Assembly (NCBI GenBank): GCA_023384675.1
Contig: JAHDVK010000013.1
Coordinates: forward strand, 62,001-126,000
DNA length: 64,000 nucleotides
Origin: Bryobacteraceae bacterium
GTDB taxonomy: Bacteria > Acidobacteriota > Terriglobia > Bryobacterales > Bryobacteraceae
Direction: 5' to 3'
Made by a program: the position numbers and the translations under genes. The notes under the pieces are model-generated. The model was not told the origin of the DNA and did no database searches. It was given only the letters and a program-made list of their open reading frames with translations. Below, piece by piece: positions 34,648-44,100 of this stretch. Position 1 is the first letter of the stretch, and every line of letters starts with the position of its first letter.

Positions 34648-35736
34648 TTACTTCAGCCCCCGCACGCGCGCATCCCGGATCTCCACCCGTGTATCGTCCA
34701 TGTGGATCTGCAAGCCGATCCGCCCCTGCTCGGGAAAGCCCGCGGGTAATTCGTCCACTTCCGCGACGGCCTGGCCGTCCACCAAGACGCGCACGCGGCG
34801 GCCCTCGACGCGCACCTGCAGCAGGAACCACCGCCCTTCGAGATCCGCCTGCAGGCGGCTGCGGGCGATGCCGTACACCGAACCGGTGGGATATACCGAA
34901 TCGACGGGCGAATAGATCTGTACCTCGAAACCGCGCTCCAAACCGCTTCGAAATGGCACTTTTCCGCGGAAAAACACGCCGGAATTCGTCCTTTGATGGC
35001 TTCGGACCACGGCCGTGAACTCGAAATCGCGCCATTCTCCCGGCGCATAGAGGATGCCGTGGCCATTCGAGCCTTCCAGCACATCGCCTCGGACGGTCCA
35101 GTTGCCGCCGCCCGTGCGGGTCCAGCCTTCGAGGCCGTTGGCGAGCAGGCCGGTGAGCCGCGTGGGCGCGCCCAGATCTTCAATCACGAGGTTGCGAAGC
35201 GCGTAGGCGTGGCCCATGTCCGGAAAGCCGATAAACCCGCGGCGCAGGCGGTGGCGCAGCTCCGGCACGGTATCCAGATCCAGATCCTGCACCACGATGC
35301 CATCGACCTGCGCCTTCAACCGCGAGCCGCGCAGCTCGATCTCGACGCGCCGCCATGCGCCGAAGCCCGGCGGCACGGCCTGCAGGGGGGCGCGAACGCC
35401 CGCGAGGGCCCCGGTCACCCAGGGCGTCGTCTGTTTGTGAAAATCGTGGGCGAGGATGAGGGCGAGGCCGGTGTGATGGGGGCGGTCCGACCGGGCGGCG
35501 CGTAGCAGGACGGCGCTTTCGGCCCATTGCGCGGGGTTGATCTCGAAGCGCAGACGAAAGTCTTCGTATTCGGATTCGGTACGCAGCCAGTTGCCCGCAT
35601 GGCCGCGCCCGGAGGTATGAATTTCGCCTTTTTGGACGAAGAAACTCGGCCGCTCGCCCTCTTGCCGCCAGCCGGTGAGGTCGGTTCCATTGAACAACGC
35701 CACCGGAGCCAGCAGGAGGGCGAGCGGAAGAATCAT
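34648..35736 (-). CDS. Secreted tandem DUF1080 protein
   Basis: A 362-residue protein with a short signal peptide (MILPLALLLAPVA). Two DUF1080 beta-sandwiches are arranged in tandem: residues ~14-180 (FNGTDLTGWRQEG, then AESAVLLRAARSD) and ~195-362 (LANGLEGWTRTGGGNWTV, NSGVFFRGKVPF, GRIGLQIHMDDTRVEIRD). It probably cleaves or binds 3-keto-glycosides or other glycans outside the cytoplasm. The ATG overlaps the ahpD stop by four bases, tying it to the peroxide-defence genes, an unexpected pairing. Confidence 0.82.
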   Translation of the reverse strand: MILPLALLLAPVALFNGTDLTGWRQEGERPSFFVQKGEIHTSGRGHAGNWLRTESEYEDFRLRFEINPAQWAESAVLLRAARSDRPHHTGLALILAHDFHKQTTPWVTGALAGVRAPLQAVPPGFGAWRRVEIELRGSRLKAQVDGIVVQDLDLDTVPELRHRLRRGFIGFPDMGHAYALRNLVIEDLGAPTRLTGLLANGLEGWTRTGGGNWTVRGDVLEGSNGHGILYAPGEWRDFEFTAVVRSHQRTNSGVFFRGKVPFRSGLERGFEVQIYSPVDSVYPTGSVYGIARSRLQADLEGRWFLLQVRVEGRRVRVLVDGQAVAEVDELPAGFPEQGRIGLQIHMDDTRVEIRDARVRGLK

Positions 35737-36257
35737 ATGGATTCAGCTTCGATCACAGCGGCCACGGCGTGCAACGTCGAGGCGATGCGCACGCTCGCCA
35801 CCACGGCTTCGGCGGAGAGGCCTTTTTCGCGGACCACCTTGTCGTGCGACTTCACGCACGCTTCGCAGCCCTTGATGGCCGACGCCGCAAGGCAGGCGAG
35901 TTCGAAGTCCACCGGATCGCCGCCATGCGAACGGATCAGTTGCATGCGCAGGCGCGCCGGAATGGGATCGTACTCCTCATTCGCCACCATGTGCTTGAAG
36001 CGGTAATAGACGTTGTTCATGCCCATCAGGGCGAAGGCGGCTTTGGCGGAGCTGAGCTGCTCGGGGCTGAGTTTGTTCGCGGCTTCTTCGAGGATGGCGC
36101 TACTGAGCATGCCGTTGCGGGCGGTGAGCGCGCAGGCCACGGCGACCGTCCAGGTCTGCTGCTCGGTGAGTTCGGTTTGCGCCAGGACATTCTGCAGGTT
36201 CAGCTTCAGGTCCCGGGCATAATCGGGCATGGATTCGATAATTGCGGCAAGGTTCAT
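35733..36257 (-). CDS. ahpD: Alkylhydroperoxidase AhpD
   Basis: A 174-residue all-helical protein of the AhpD/carboxymuconolactone decarboxylase family. The active pair is Cys131 and Cys134 in KGCEACVKSHDKVV, with His138 and the proton-relay Glu119 in DFEL, as in mycobacterial AhpD. It reduces peroxides and recycles AhpC, typically through lipoamide-linked adaptors. It follows ahpC by 81 bases on the same strand. Confidence 0.95.
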   Translation of the reverse strand: MNLAAIIESMPDYARDLKLNLQNVLAQTELTEQQTWTVAVACALTARNGMLSSAILEEAANKLSPEQLSSAKAAFALMGMNNVYYRFKHMVANEEYDPIPARLRMQLIRSHGGDPVDFELACLAASAIKGCEACVKSHDKVVREKGLSAEAVVASVRIASTLHAVAAVIEAESI

Positions 36258-36338
36258 GGAAATTCCTATGGTTTTTTGCGATAAACCGGGGTCCGCATGG
36301 TCAGCAAACCCCGGAGTTAAAAAACAGTCGCAGAGAGC

Positions 36339-36875
36339 TTAAACGTGGATGGTCTCTTCGCCCTTGTTCCAGTTGCAGGGGCAGAGTTCGTCGGTCTGCA
36401 GGGCATCGAGCACGCGCAGCACTTCCTGCGTGTTGCGGCCGACGGACAGGTCGGTGACCATCACGAAGCGGATGATGTTGTCGGGGTCGACGATATACAC
36501 GGCGCGCTGCGAAACGCCGGCCGCGGGGTCGAGGATGCCGAGCGCGGCGCTGAGTTCACGCTTGATGTCGGCCAGCATCGGGAAAGGCAGGTCCTTCAGT
36601 TCGGCGTGGTTTTCGCGCCAGGCGAGGTGAACGAACTCGCTGTCGACGCTGGCGCCGAGCACGACGGCGTCGCGGTCGGCAAAGTCCTTGTTCAGCTTGC
36701 CGAAAGCGGCGATCTCGGTGGGGCACACGAAGGTGAAGTCCTTGGGCCAGAAAAAGACCACTTTCCACTTGCCCTTGTAGCTGTCGAGCGACAGATCCTG
36801 GAAAGCTTTCTTGCGGTCGAGGCTGACGGTGGCCGTCAGGTTGAATTCAGGGAATTTCTGTCCAACACCAAGCAT
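36339..36875 (-). CDS. ahpC: Peroxiredoxin AhpC
   Basis: A 178-residue 2-Cys peroxiredoxin. The peroxidatic cysteine is Cys51 in FTFVCPTE, and resolving cysteines occur as Cys165/Cys167 in ELCPCNW near the end. The AhpC/Prx scaffold is complete (FFWPKDFTF, DSEFVHLAWRE, RAVYIVDPDN). It reduces hydrogen peroxide and alkyl hydroperoxides and is probably re-reduced by AhpD next door. The ATG at 36875 has AAAGGAG about 12 bases upstream; a TTG at 36902 is a less likely start. It lies 27 bases after the Fur-family gene. Confidence 0.94.
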   Translation of the reverse strand: MLGVGQKFPEFNLTATVSLDRKKAFQDLSLDSYKGKWKVVFFWPKDFTFVCPTEIAAFGKLNKDFADRDAVVLGASVDSEFVHLAWRENHAELKDLPFPMLADIKRELSAALGILDPAAGVSQRAVYIVDPDNIIRFVMVTDLSVGRNTQEVLRVLDALQTDELCPCNWNKGEETIHV

Positions 36876-36902
36876 GGGTTTGAGTTTCTCCTTTAAGATC
36901 AA

Positions 36903-37358
36903 TCAGTCAGAATGATTCGAACGTTCGGCGCACGCGGCGCACAGCCCGCGGAACTCCACGCTGTAGCGGTCCACGCGGAATCCACCGGGCAATTGGCGTT
37001 TGAGCCGGACCGGTTCCAGGTCCGACTCCTCCAAATCCACAATCGTCTTGCAGCGGGTACACACCAGATGATGATGCTCGTCGAGATTCGATTCGAGGCG
37101 CAGCGACCCGTGATGGGGGCTGACTTCGCGCACCAGTCCCGCGTCCATAAATGCCCGGATGTTCTTGTAAACAGTACCCAAAGAGATCGAAGGGATCTCA
37201 TTGCGGACGCGGTCGTAAATGGCTTCGGGGCTCGGATGGCTACGCATCGCGAACACCGCGCGGTACAGCACCATGCGCTGGTGGGTAAACGAAAGGCCCG
37301 CCTCGCGGAAGATCCTCCGGAGTTCGTCCATCGGGGGAGTAACGGGCGCGGTCTGCAT
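36903..37358 (-). CDS. Fur-family peroxide regulator (PerR-like)
   Basis: About 151 residues from the ATG at 37358; a TTG six bases earlier is possible. The winged helix is at the N-terminus (GLSFTHQRMVLYRAV, SLGTVYKNIRAFMDAGLV). The dimerisation/metal domain has the DEHHHLVCTRCKTIVD segment, and a C-terminal CAAC pair completes the Cys4 zinc site. Fur, PerR and Zur cannot be separated with certainty by eye, but ahpC and ahpD immediately downstream make a PerR role most likely. Confidence 0.88.
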   Translation of the reverse strand: MQTAPVTPPMDELRRIFREAGLSFTHQRMVLYRAVFAMRSHPSPEAIYDRVRNEIPSISLGTVYKNIRAFMDAGLVREVSPHHGSLRLESNLDEHHHLVCTRCKTIVDLEESDLEPVRLKRQLPGGFRVDRYSVEFRGLCAACAERSNHSD

Positions 37359-37367
37359 CGACAACTT

Positions 37368-37384
37368 CTATTAAACGAGAATAG
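37368..37384. promoter_or_regulatory. Candidate PerR/Fur operator
   Basis: CTATT (37368-37372) and AATAG (37380-37384) form an inverted repeat with a 7-base spacer, embedded in AT-rich sequence just upstream of the regulator start. The spacing and position fit an autoregulatory Fur-type box. It sits in the 92-base gap that also serves the divergent peptidase gene. Confidence 0.4.
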
Positions 37385-37450
37385 TTCTCCAAAAGTCAAG
37401 CACGAGGCGCTAAAGGACAGACGGCGGGCTGCCGAAGGAATGGATAGGGC

Positions 37451-38926
37451 ATGCGGAGAGTGCTCCTACGCTTGAGTTTTCTGGCGTTCGCGGCGCAGAT
37501 GGGATGGGCGGCGACCGCGGTGGGCGAATTGCGTCTTGGCGCGGCGGTGAACGAAGCGCGATGCGCGATTCCGCAGCAAAAAGCCATCTTTGACGCGAAA
37601 AATGCCCAAATCTTTGTGCAATTCGTGGCGCGCGGCGTGCCCGCGGGCGACACGCTGAGAATCGACTGGCTGACGCCCGCGGGCGAAATCCACGATTCGG
37701 CAATCTACGAACAGCTGCCCGCTTCGCCGTCGTTCTGTTTCATTGCGGCGCTGCCGGTGGGCGGTGCGCCGGCGCTGGCGCATCCGGGGCAGTGGCGTGT
37801 GCGGGTGAGTGTGAACGGCGCGGTGGCGGCGGAGAAGCCGTTCACGATCGATGGTCCACCGGACGATGGGTCGCCGCGGGTTCTGGATTTGCAGCACCGG
37901 GTGACGGGCGACGGGCGTTCGCGGCTGGAGATTGTGGCCTGGCGGGCGGACGCGGAAACGTCGGTCAACCTGGCGCGGTTCAAACAGGGCGGAGGTTGGG
38001 AATATATTGCGCATTTGCTGCCGGATTCGCTTCGGGAAGGGCGCATGGAGGTGGAGTTGCCGGTGCTTGAACCGGCGCGGTATCTGGTGCTGTTACGAGG
38101 CCGCGACGGGCGGATGAGCGCGCCCGCGCCGCTTGAGCTGTTCGGCGCGACCGGCTATTTTCTGCCGGGTCTGGAGGGCGAGGCGTGGCGCATTACGCAG
38201 CGGCCTTATGGGACCTTCTCGCATTGGGGCCGCTCGATTCACGCCTGGGATCTGGCGCCGGTCCGCAGCCGGATCATCACGGCGATGCGCGGGGGGCTGG
38301 TGCATGCCTACGACCGGCGCGAGGGGCAGAACACGCGTTCACGCTCGTTCGGGAATTACATCACCATCAATCACGGCGACGGCGAGTATTCGCATTATGC
38401 GCACCTGAAGACCGGCACATTTTTCGTGAAAACCGGCGACCGGGTGGAGGCCGGACAACCGCTGGCCGAAGTGGGCAACAGCGGCTATTCATTCGGGACG
38501 CACATTCATGTCCACGTGACGCGGGCGTTTCCGATCGCCTCGCAGAGCATCCCGTTTCAATTCGTGGACATGCCCGGGGGCAGGCCCGCGGTGGTGGTGT
38601 CTCGGAATCACTTTCAGGGCGGGCCGGCGGTGGGTGGGCGTCCGCCGCGCTGGCAGGGCGAGGTGGCATTCGCCGAATGGTGGAGCGAAGCGCTGACGGT
38701 GCCGCGCGGGACGAGGGAGATCGAACTGCGGCACGGAGCCCGGGAGGGCTCGGCGGGCTTCGACCTGCACGCGGTGTCGCCATCGGGAAGACGTTTTACT
38801 CATCCGGCAGGGCAAGCCGAGCAGGCGTTGCGGATCGAGTCGCCCGAATCCGGCGGCTGGCGCGTCTGGGTGCAGGCGGTGCAGGGGGAAGGCCGGTTCT
38901 GGGTGGACGCGGAGTTGCGGCGGTAG
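37451..38926 (+). CDS. Secreted M23 family metallopeptidase
   Basis: A 491-residue protein with a signal peptide (MRRVLLRLSFLAFAAQMGWA). Residues ~25-235 are beta-rich domains without a named family. The LytM/M23 peptidase follows with its zinc pattern: SIHAWDLAP (His/Asp), HYAHLKTG and GTHIHVHVTR (HxH). A C-terminal pre-peptidase-like beta domain (EIELRHGAREGSAGFD) covers the last ~100 residues. It probably cleaves peptidoglycan cross-bridges or activates amidases. No immediate operon partner. Confidence 0.88.
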   Translation: MRRVLLRLSFLAFAAQMGWAATAVGELRLGAAVNEARCAIPQQKAIFDAKNAQIFVQFVARGVPAGDTLRIDWLTPAGEIHDSAIYEQLPASPSFCFIAALPVGGAPALAHPGQWRVRVSVNGAVAAEKPFTIDGPPDDGSPRVLDLQHRVTGDGRSRLEIVAWRADAETSVNLARFKQGGGWEYIAHLLPDSLREGRMEVELPVLEPARYLVLLRGRDGRMSAPAPLELFGATGYFLPGLEGEAWRITQRPYGTFSHWGRSIHAWDLAPVRSRIITAMRGGLVHAYDRREGQNTRSRSFGNYITINHGDGEYSHYAHLKTGTFFVKTGDRVEAGQPLAEVGNSGYSFGTHIHVHVTRAFPIASQSIPFQFVDMPGGRPAVVVSRNHFQGGPAVGGRPPRWQGEVAFAEWWSEALTVPRGTREIELRHGAREGSAGFDLHAVSPSGRRFTHPAGQAEQALRIESPESGGWRVWVQAVQGEGRFWVDAELRR

Positions 38927-39010
38927 GTCGACCCTGAAACTTTCTACAGCGCCTTCCATTTCCGCGAAAAACCCGGAACATTCAAGCCGCTCCGCGCATC
39001 TAAAGCTGCA

Positions 39011-41101
39011 ATGCGAATCCTCGTTGCGCTGCTCTTTTCGGCGGCCGCGTGCGCGGCGGGCGCCGAACTGCAGCTTTCCACCGACGATGGCCGCACCCGG
39101 TTCTACATTGGGGAGGCGATTCGGCTACACCTCCGTTTCGTGATCGATGCGCAACCCGGATTGCATTTGAACACCACCACCGGAGCCCGGACCTCGGGTT
39201 CTCACATGGCCAGTCTGGACGAGTTCACAGTCGAACCGGCTGATGGAGTGGTTGATCCGCTCGTCTCCAGGATCCACATGGGTTCCGCAGGTTCGCTGGC
39301 GTTCTTTGGAACCGGCAGCTCCGATATTCCCATTACTGTGAAGCTTTATCTGAACGAGTGGTTCAGCTTTCGGAAGCCTGGCCAATACACAGTCCGCTTG
39401 AAGTCCAACCGGCTGCAGCGCAATCTTGAGAGTAAGACGCCTGAGCCGATCCCGCTCGAAGCGAACCCCATCGAGATCGAAATCGCCGAACCGCCTCAGG
39501 CTTGGGCCGCTCAGGTTGTGGTGGACGCGCGCGCAGTGCTGGGATCAGCCTCTGACGAGCACTCGATCGAGAGGAAAGAGACCCTGGCCCGTCTGCAGTA
39601 CCTGGAAACCCCGGAGGCGGCAATGGCGCTCGTCGCATTTTCCGCAAATTCAGGAGACGTGGAAGCGACCCGGGCCCTTTGGCCGTCCCCGCACCGGAAG
39701 CTGGTGCTGGAAGAGATGGAACGGCTGCTGGAGGCGCCCGGCGTGCCCGTGCATAGTTACTGGCTCCACACGCTGGCCGAGTTGGCGGCGAGCGCGGAGA
39801 TGCCCGAGGGCAGGCGCGCAGACGTACGCGACTGGAACCGGCTGGTGAGCACCCACAAGGGACGCTACACTGAGCGTCTCCTCGCCGCGCTCCCGCGCAA
39901 GCAGGGCGAGGCGCGAGCGATTTCGGTATTGACGCTCCACGGCGCCGGTGTACCTATTCCGCCGGAAGAACTGCGCGAGATCTTGTTATCGGGACCGCCC
40001 GAGAAGGCGATTACCCGGCCCTGGTTCTTTTCCGGGATGTGGCCGGTGCTCGCTTCTCCCGAGATGGGTCCCTTCCTGGAGCAGGCGGCCTTTCCCGGTG
40101 GGGAACTGGCCGCGAAACACGAGCGCGTCGAGGCGATCCACCGGTTCTACGAAATCGACGCGGCGCGGGCGCGGCGGCGCATTCTGGAGGAGATCCGCAC
40201 CGCGCCCCCGCAGTCTCTCGTGTTCCGGTATTTCTTTCTGCCGGACCGCGAACTCCCCGAACTCGACGAGTTTTTCGTTGAAAGACTGAAGCAGCCGAAT
40301 CCCCTGTGGCTGCACATCGCCAGGTACGGGACGAGAACGCTGCTGCCGGCGGTGCTCTCCGCGCTCGATTCCGGCCGGGGCGCCTGCCTCGTGGAGCCGA
40401 TTCTCTACCTGCTGAGAGTGGCGCCGGAGGAGGGCAGGCGTCGTTATGAAGCCTATTCAGAACCCGGAGCCAACGGTCCGCAGTGCGGGCGCTTTGAAAT
40501 TCCAGGCGATCCGCGCAATTACATGAACGATGCGCTCGAGGACATTCTGATTTCTCGCCTCGAAAGCGACGACATGGAGGTCAGAAACCAGGCGGCGTTC
40601 GTGCTCGGCAACGCCGGAACGGCGCGCGCGGAAGCGCCGCTGTGGCGCGCCATGGAGCGCTGGCGGGAATCCGTGGAGGACGGGGCGGAAAAGCTCTCTC
40701 CCGCCCAGCAATCCGAAGAGGGCTCTCTATCTCAGGCTCTCGCGACCCCTCGGAGTTGGGTGGTGTCACCGGACCGCGCCGAACGGCTTGAACGGCTCTG
40801 CGTGAGCGAGCGCTGCCGGGCGACTGTGCGCGCCTTCGCGCACCAGCCGGGCCAGCCGGTCCACCTGAATCTCATTGCTGGCGCCGGTCCGCGGCGGCTC
40901 CATATCGGCCGCCATGCATACCGCTTCCCCGAAGATCTGAGGGCGCGGATCCCGCATTACCCGCGAGCAACCGTATTTTCCATTCACCTTGCGCAACGCG
41001 ACACTTGGTATATTTCGACTTTCGAGCGTGAATTACAGTCTATCTTCGATGAATTGGGTTACGAACTTCAAGTGATAGACATGCACAATCGGCCGATTTA
41101 A
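39011..41101 (+). CDS. Large secreted protein, HEAT-like, unknown function
   Basis: A 696-residue protein with a signal peptide (MRILVALLFSAAACAAGA). The first ~150 residues form an immunoglobulin-like domain (YIGEAIRLHLRFVIDAQPG, KPGQYTVRLKSNRL). The middle is helical and irregularly repeated (ARLQYLETPEAAMALVAF, DMEVRNQAAFVLGNAG), as in HEAT/Armadillo proteins. No enzyme motif seen. Related proteins are common beside peptidases in this lineage, but no function is established. The gene stands 84 bases after the M23 gene on the same strand. Confidence 0.65.
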   Translation: MRILVALLFSAAACAAGAELQLSTDDGRTRFYIGEAIRLHLRFVIDAQPGLHLNTTTGARTSGSHMASLDEFTVEPADGVVDPLVSRIHMGSAGSLAFFGTGSSDIPITVKLYLNEWFSFRKPGQYTVRLKSNRLQRNLESKTPEPIPLEANPIEIEIAEPPQAWAAQVVVDARAVLGSASDEHSIERKETLARLQYLETPEAAMALVAFSANSGDVEATRALWPSPHRKLVLEEMERLLEAPGVPVHSYWLHTLAELAASAEMPEGRRADVRDWNRLVSTHKGRYTERLLAALPRKQGEARAISVLTLHGAGVPIPPEELREILLSGPPEKAITRPWFFSGMWPVLASPEMGPFLEQAAFPGGELAAKHERVEAIHRFYEIDAARARRRILEEIRTAPPQSLVFRYFFLPDRELPELDEFFVERLKQPNPLWLHIARYGTRTLLPAVLSALDSGRGACLVEPILYLLRVAPEEGRRRYEAYSEPGANGPQCGRFEIPGDPRNYMNDALEDILISRLESDDMEVRNQAAFVLGNAGTARAEAPLWRAMERWRESVEDGAEKLSPAQQSEEGSLSQALATPRSWVVSPDRAERLERLCVSERCRATVRAFAHQPGQPVHLNLIAGAGPRRLHIGRHAYRFPEDLRARIPHYPRATVFSIHLAQRDTWYISTFERELQSIFDELGYELQVIDMHNRPI

Positions 41102-41125
41102 TCTAGAAAGAAAACTCCTCCAACC

Positions 41126-44100
41126 TTACTGCGTCCCCTTGCTCAATCGCCGGTAATAATCCGCCACAGCCTTTTCATAGCCCGGCGGCACGCGCGCCGG
41201 GCCGGTGGAGCGGATGTCCTGCGCGCCGCTCGAAGCTTGCCGGCGCAGCCGCAATTCGAGCTGCTCCAGTTCGGGCAGAATCCCCCGCCGCAGAGACTCC
41301 AGCAGTTCCGGATTGCCGGGGAAGCGCGCGGGATCCAGCCGCTTCATGCGGGCAAGCAGGGCCTCGATTTCGGCGCGGGTCTCATCGCTGGCGGCGCCTG
41401 AGGACCGGATTTCTTCAAGCTGGCGAACCGCGTTCTGATAGGCCTGCTCGATGCCGCGGCGATTGCCTTCACCTGAGGGGCCGCGCAGAGTGCCGTCGTT
41501 GAGGGCTGAGTATTCGCCGGTCTGGCGCCCCCCGATACCCTGCTGCTGGTTGCGGCCCGTGCCAGTCTGGCCTTCCTGGCCGCGTTGACCCTCCTGGCCA
41601 CGCTGGCCACCCTGACCACCTTGTCCCTGCTGGCCTTGCTGGCCTTGCTGACCCTGCTGGCCTTGCTGCCCGCGCTGGCCCTGCTGAGCCCCGCCCATCT
41701 GGCGGGCCAGCTCGGAGCGCGCCTGTTCGAGTTGTTCGAGGGCGCGGGCGGCCCGTTCCTGCTCTTCCCCGCCCCGGTTGCTGCCCATGGCCTGCTGCGC
41801 CTGTTGGACCTGGCGCTCCAATTGATCGAGCGCCTGAGTGACGACGCGCTCGCGGGGCGCCATGTAGTTGCCCATGCCGCGGCGGATCCAATCGGCGCTG
41901 TACTTCATGCGCAGGCCGAGTTCGTTTTGCTGGGCTTCGCCGAGCGCGTCACGCAGTTTGGAGGCGGCTTCGCGCTCGCTCGTAGCCATCGAGCGGGTGG
42001 CCTCGCGCATCTCGCGTTCGAGCTTCTGGTAATCCTCGAGCATTTGCTGCTTTTCATCGGCGAACTGGCCGGCCTCGGCCTTGTCCTGGGTGGCGGTCCG
42101 GCCGGGTTGCTGGCGGGGGCGTCCGTCGGGACCCGCGCCGTACGCCTGCTTCAGGCGCTCTTCGAAATCGCGCTGGCGGCGGGCGAGGTCCTGCGCGCGC
42201 GAGGCGATTGAATCCATTTTGCCGCCGGTTTCCTGACGGCGCATGCCGCCCAGATTGCTTTGGGCTTCGCCCAGACGCTCAGCCGCGCGGCGGGCGCTGT
42301 CGGGGTCACTCGCCTGGCTGCCGCCCTGCTGGGCGCGGCGCATGTCTTCAAGAGCGCGTTCAACTTCCTTCAGCGCCCGCTCAAGCCGGGGATCGGCGTT
42401 TTGGCCGGAGGCCATCTGACTCAGGGAGCGCTGTTGCGGCTGGGATCCCCGGCCCTGCTGGGCCGACTGCCGCCCTTGCTGGCCCTGCTGCCCACCGGAG
42501 GACGATGTACTTTCGCCGCTCTGGCCCTGCTGCTGGCCTTGCGCCTGTTGCTGCGAGCCCTGCATTCCGCGCGTCATCTCTTCCATCCGCCGTTTCAATT
42601 CTTCGGCCTCGCGGCGCAGCATTTCCTGCGCCCAGCGCTGCTGGAAGCTCTGCTGGCGCTGTTGGCGCTGTTGTTCGGCGAGTTGCTGCTGTCGCTTGGC
42701 CAATTCTTCAAGGCGCTTCACGGCCTCGTCCACTTCGCGTTCGCGCGGGCTGCCCGCGCCGCCGAGCGGGCTTTGCGCGGTTTCGTACTGGTTTTTCTCG
42801 GTGTCGAGTTCGAGATCGAACAGGCTCTCGAGATCGCGCTGCTGGTTGCCGCCTCCACCACCGCCCGCACCCTGCTGGCCGAAGGCGACCTGGATTTGCC
42901 GGAACACGGCTTCGGCGCGCAACAGATGCTGCAGGGCTTTCTGTTCGGGCGCGAGGGATTCGCGCCAGCGCTGATTGCGCAACGGATCCGTGGCTTCCAG
43001 CATGGCCTTGGAAGCGAGTTCCATCTCCTTGCCGAAGGTCTGGAATTCCTGGTTTGTGCCTGCAAGGTCGCGGCTCATCATGCGTTTGGCGAGCGACAGC
43101 GCCTGGTCGCTGAGCTTGCGCTGGACACCGGAGAGGAATTCGGCATCTTCCCGCATCGCCGCGGGCGTTTTCTTTGACCGGATCTGATTCCAGGTGGCGT
43201 TGATGATTTCTTTTTGGCGTTGCGAAATCTGGGCCTGCTGCTCGCCACCCGCGCCCTGGCCGCCGCCGGCCGTCTGGGACTGGCTGAACTCTTTTTCAAA
43301 GGGCTGGGCTTCGATGAAGAACATGTCGGAGCGCGTGGTGGCGCGCGCATCGCGCGCCGAGGCGTAGAGGGCGACGAGGTCGCCGGGTTCGAGCTTGTAG
43401 TCTTCAAGCGCGATCAAGGCGGAGCCGCGTCCTTCGCGGGCGCCCGCGCGCGGAAGCAGGGAGACTGTCTTCTCCTCGCCGCCATTCACCGAGTAATGCA
43501 GCTCGAGCGAGCGAAGGCCGTAATCGTCCGCCGCCTCGACTTCAACCAGAACTTCTTCAATGGGACTGACGCGCGCATCGCGTCCGGGCCTGAGGACCTT
43601 CACCACGGGGGGCGTCTCTGGGCGGGCTTCGATGAAGTAGTCGTCGCTGATGCGGACAGGTTCGCCTTCGTCGATGGCGGCGATGGAATAGAGGCCGTCT
43701 TTGCGGATCGTGATCTTCCCGGAGGAAAGATTGCCGCCTCGGGCTTGCAGCGGGATGCGGGTGCCGTCGTCAAGCAGCAGCAGCCCCTGCGGCATGGGCC
43801 GGTCGGTTTCGATCATCAGTTCGGCTTCGGTGCCCTCGACGGCGCGCAGGTCGCCGCCGGGATCTTCGACTTCCGCGGACGCATTCATCCACGAAGGAAA
43901 CTTGTAGGTGACCCGGATATTGCGGACCGAAGGCAAATCGATCACCGCAATGCGATGCAACGACGAACGCACCCGGCCTGCTTCCACCATGTATTCGAGC
44001 GGTTCAGCGAGGCCGGCGAGCAGAAAACCGTAAGCGCCGGTGACGCCTTCCTTCGGCTCCATCACAAGGGCTTCCCACTTGGATGCGCCTGCGGTGCGCG

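Noticed and set aside
41585-42211. A leucine-rich plus-strand frame that looks like a membrane protein
   Set aside because: It is the antisense of the Gln/Gly-rich DUF4175 region; the hydrophobicity is an artefact of the repeated CAG/GGC codons.
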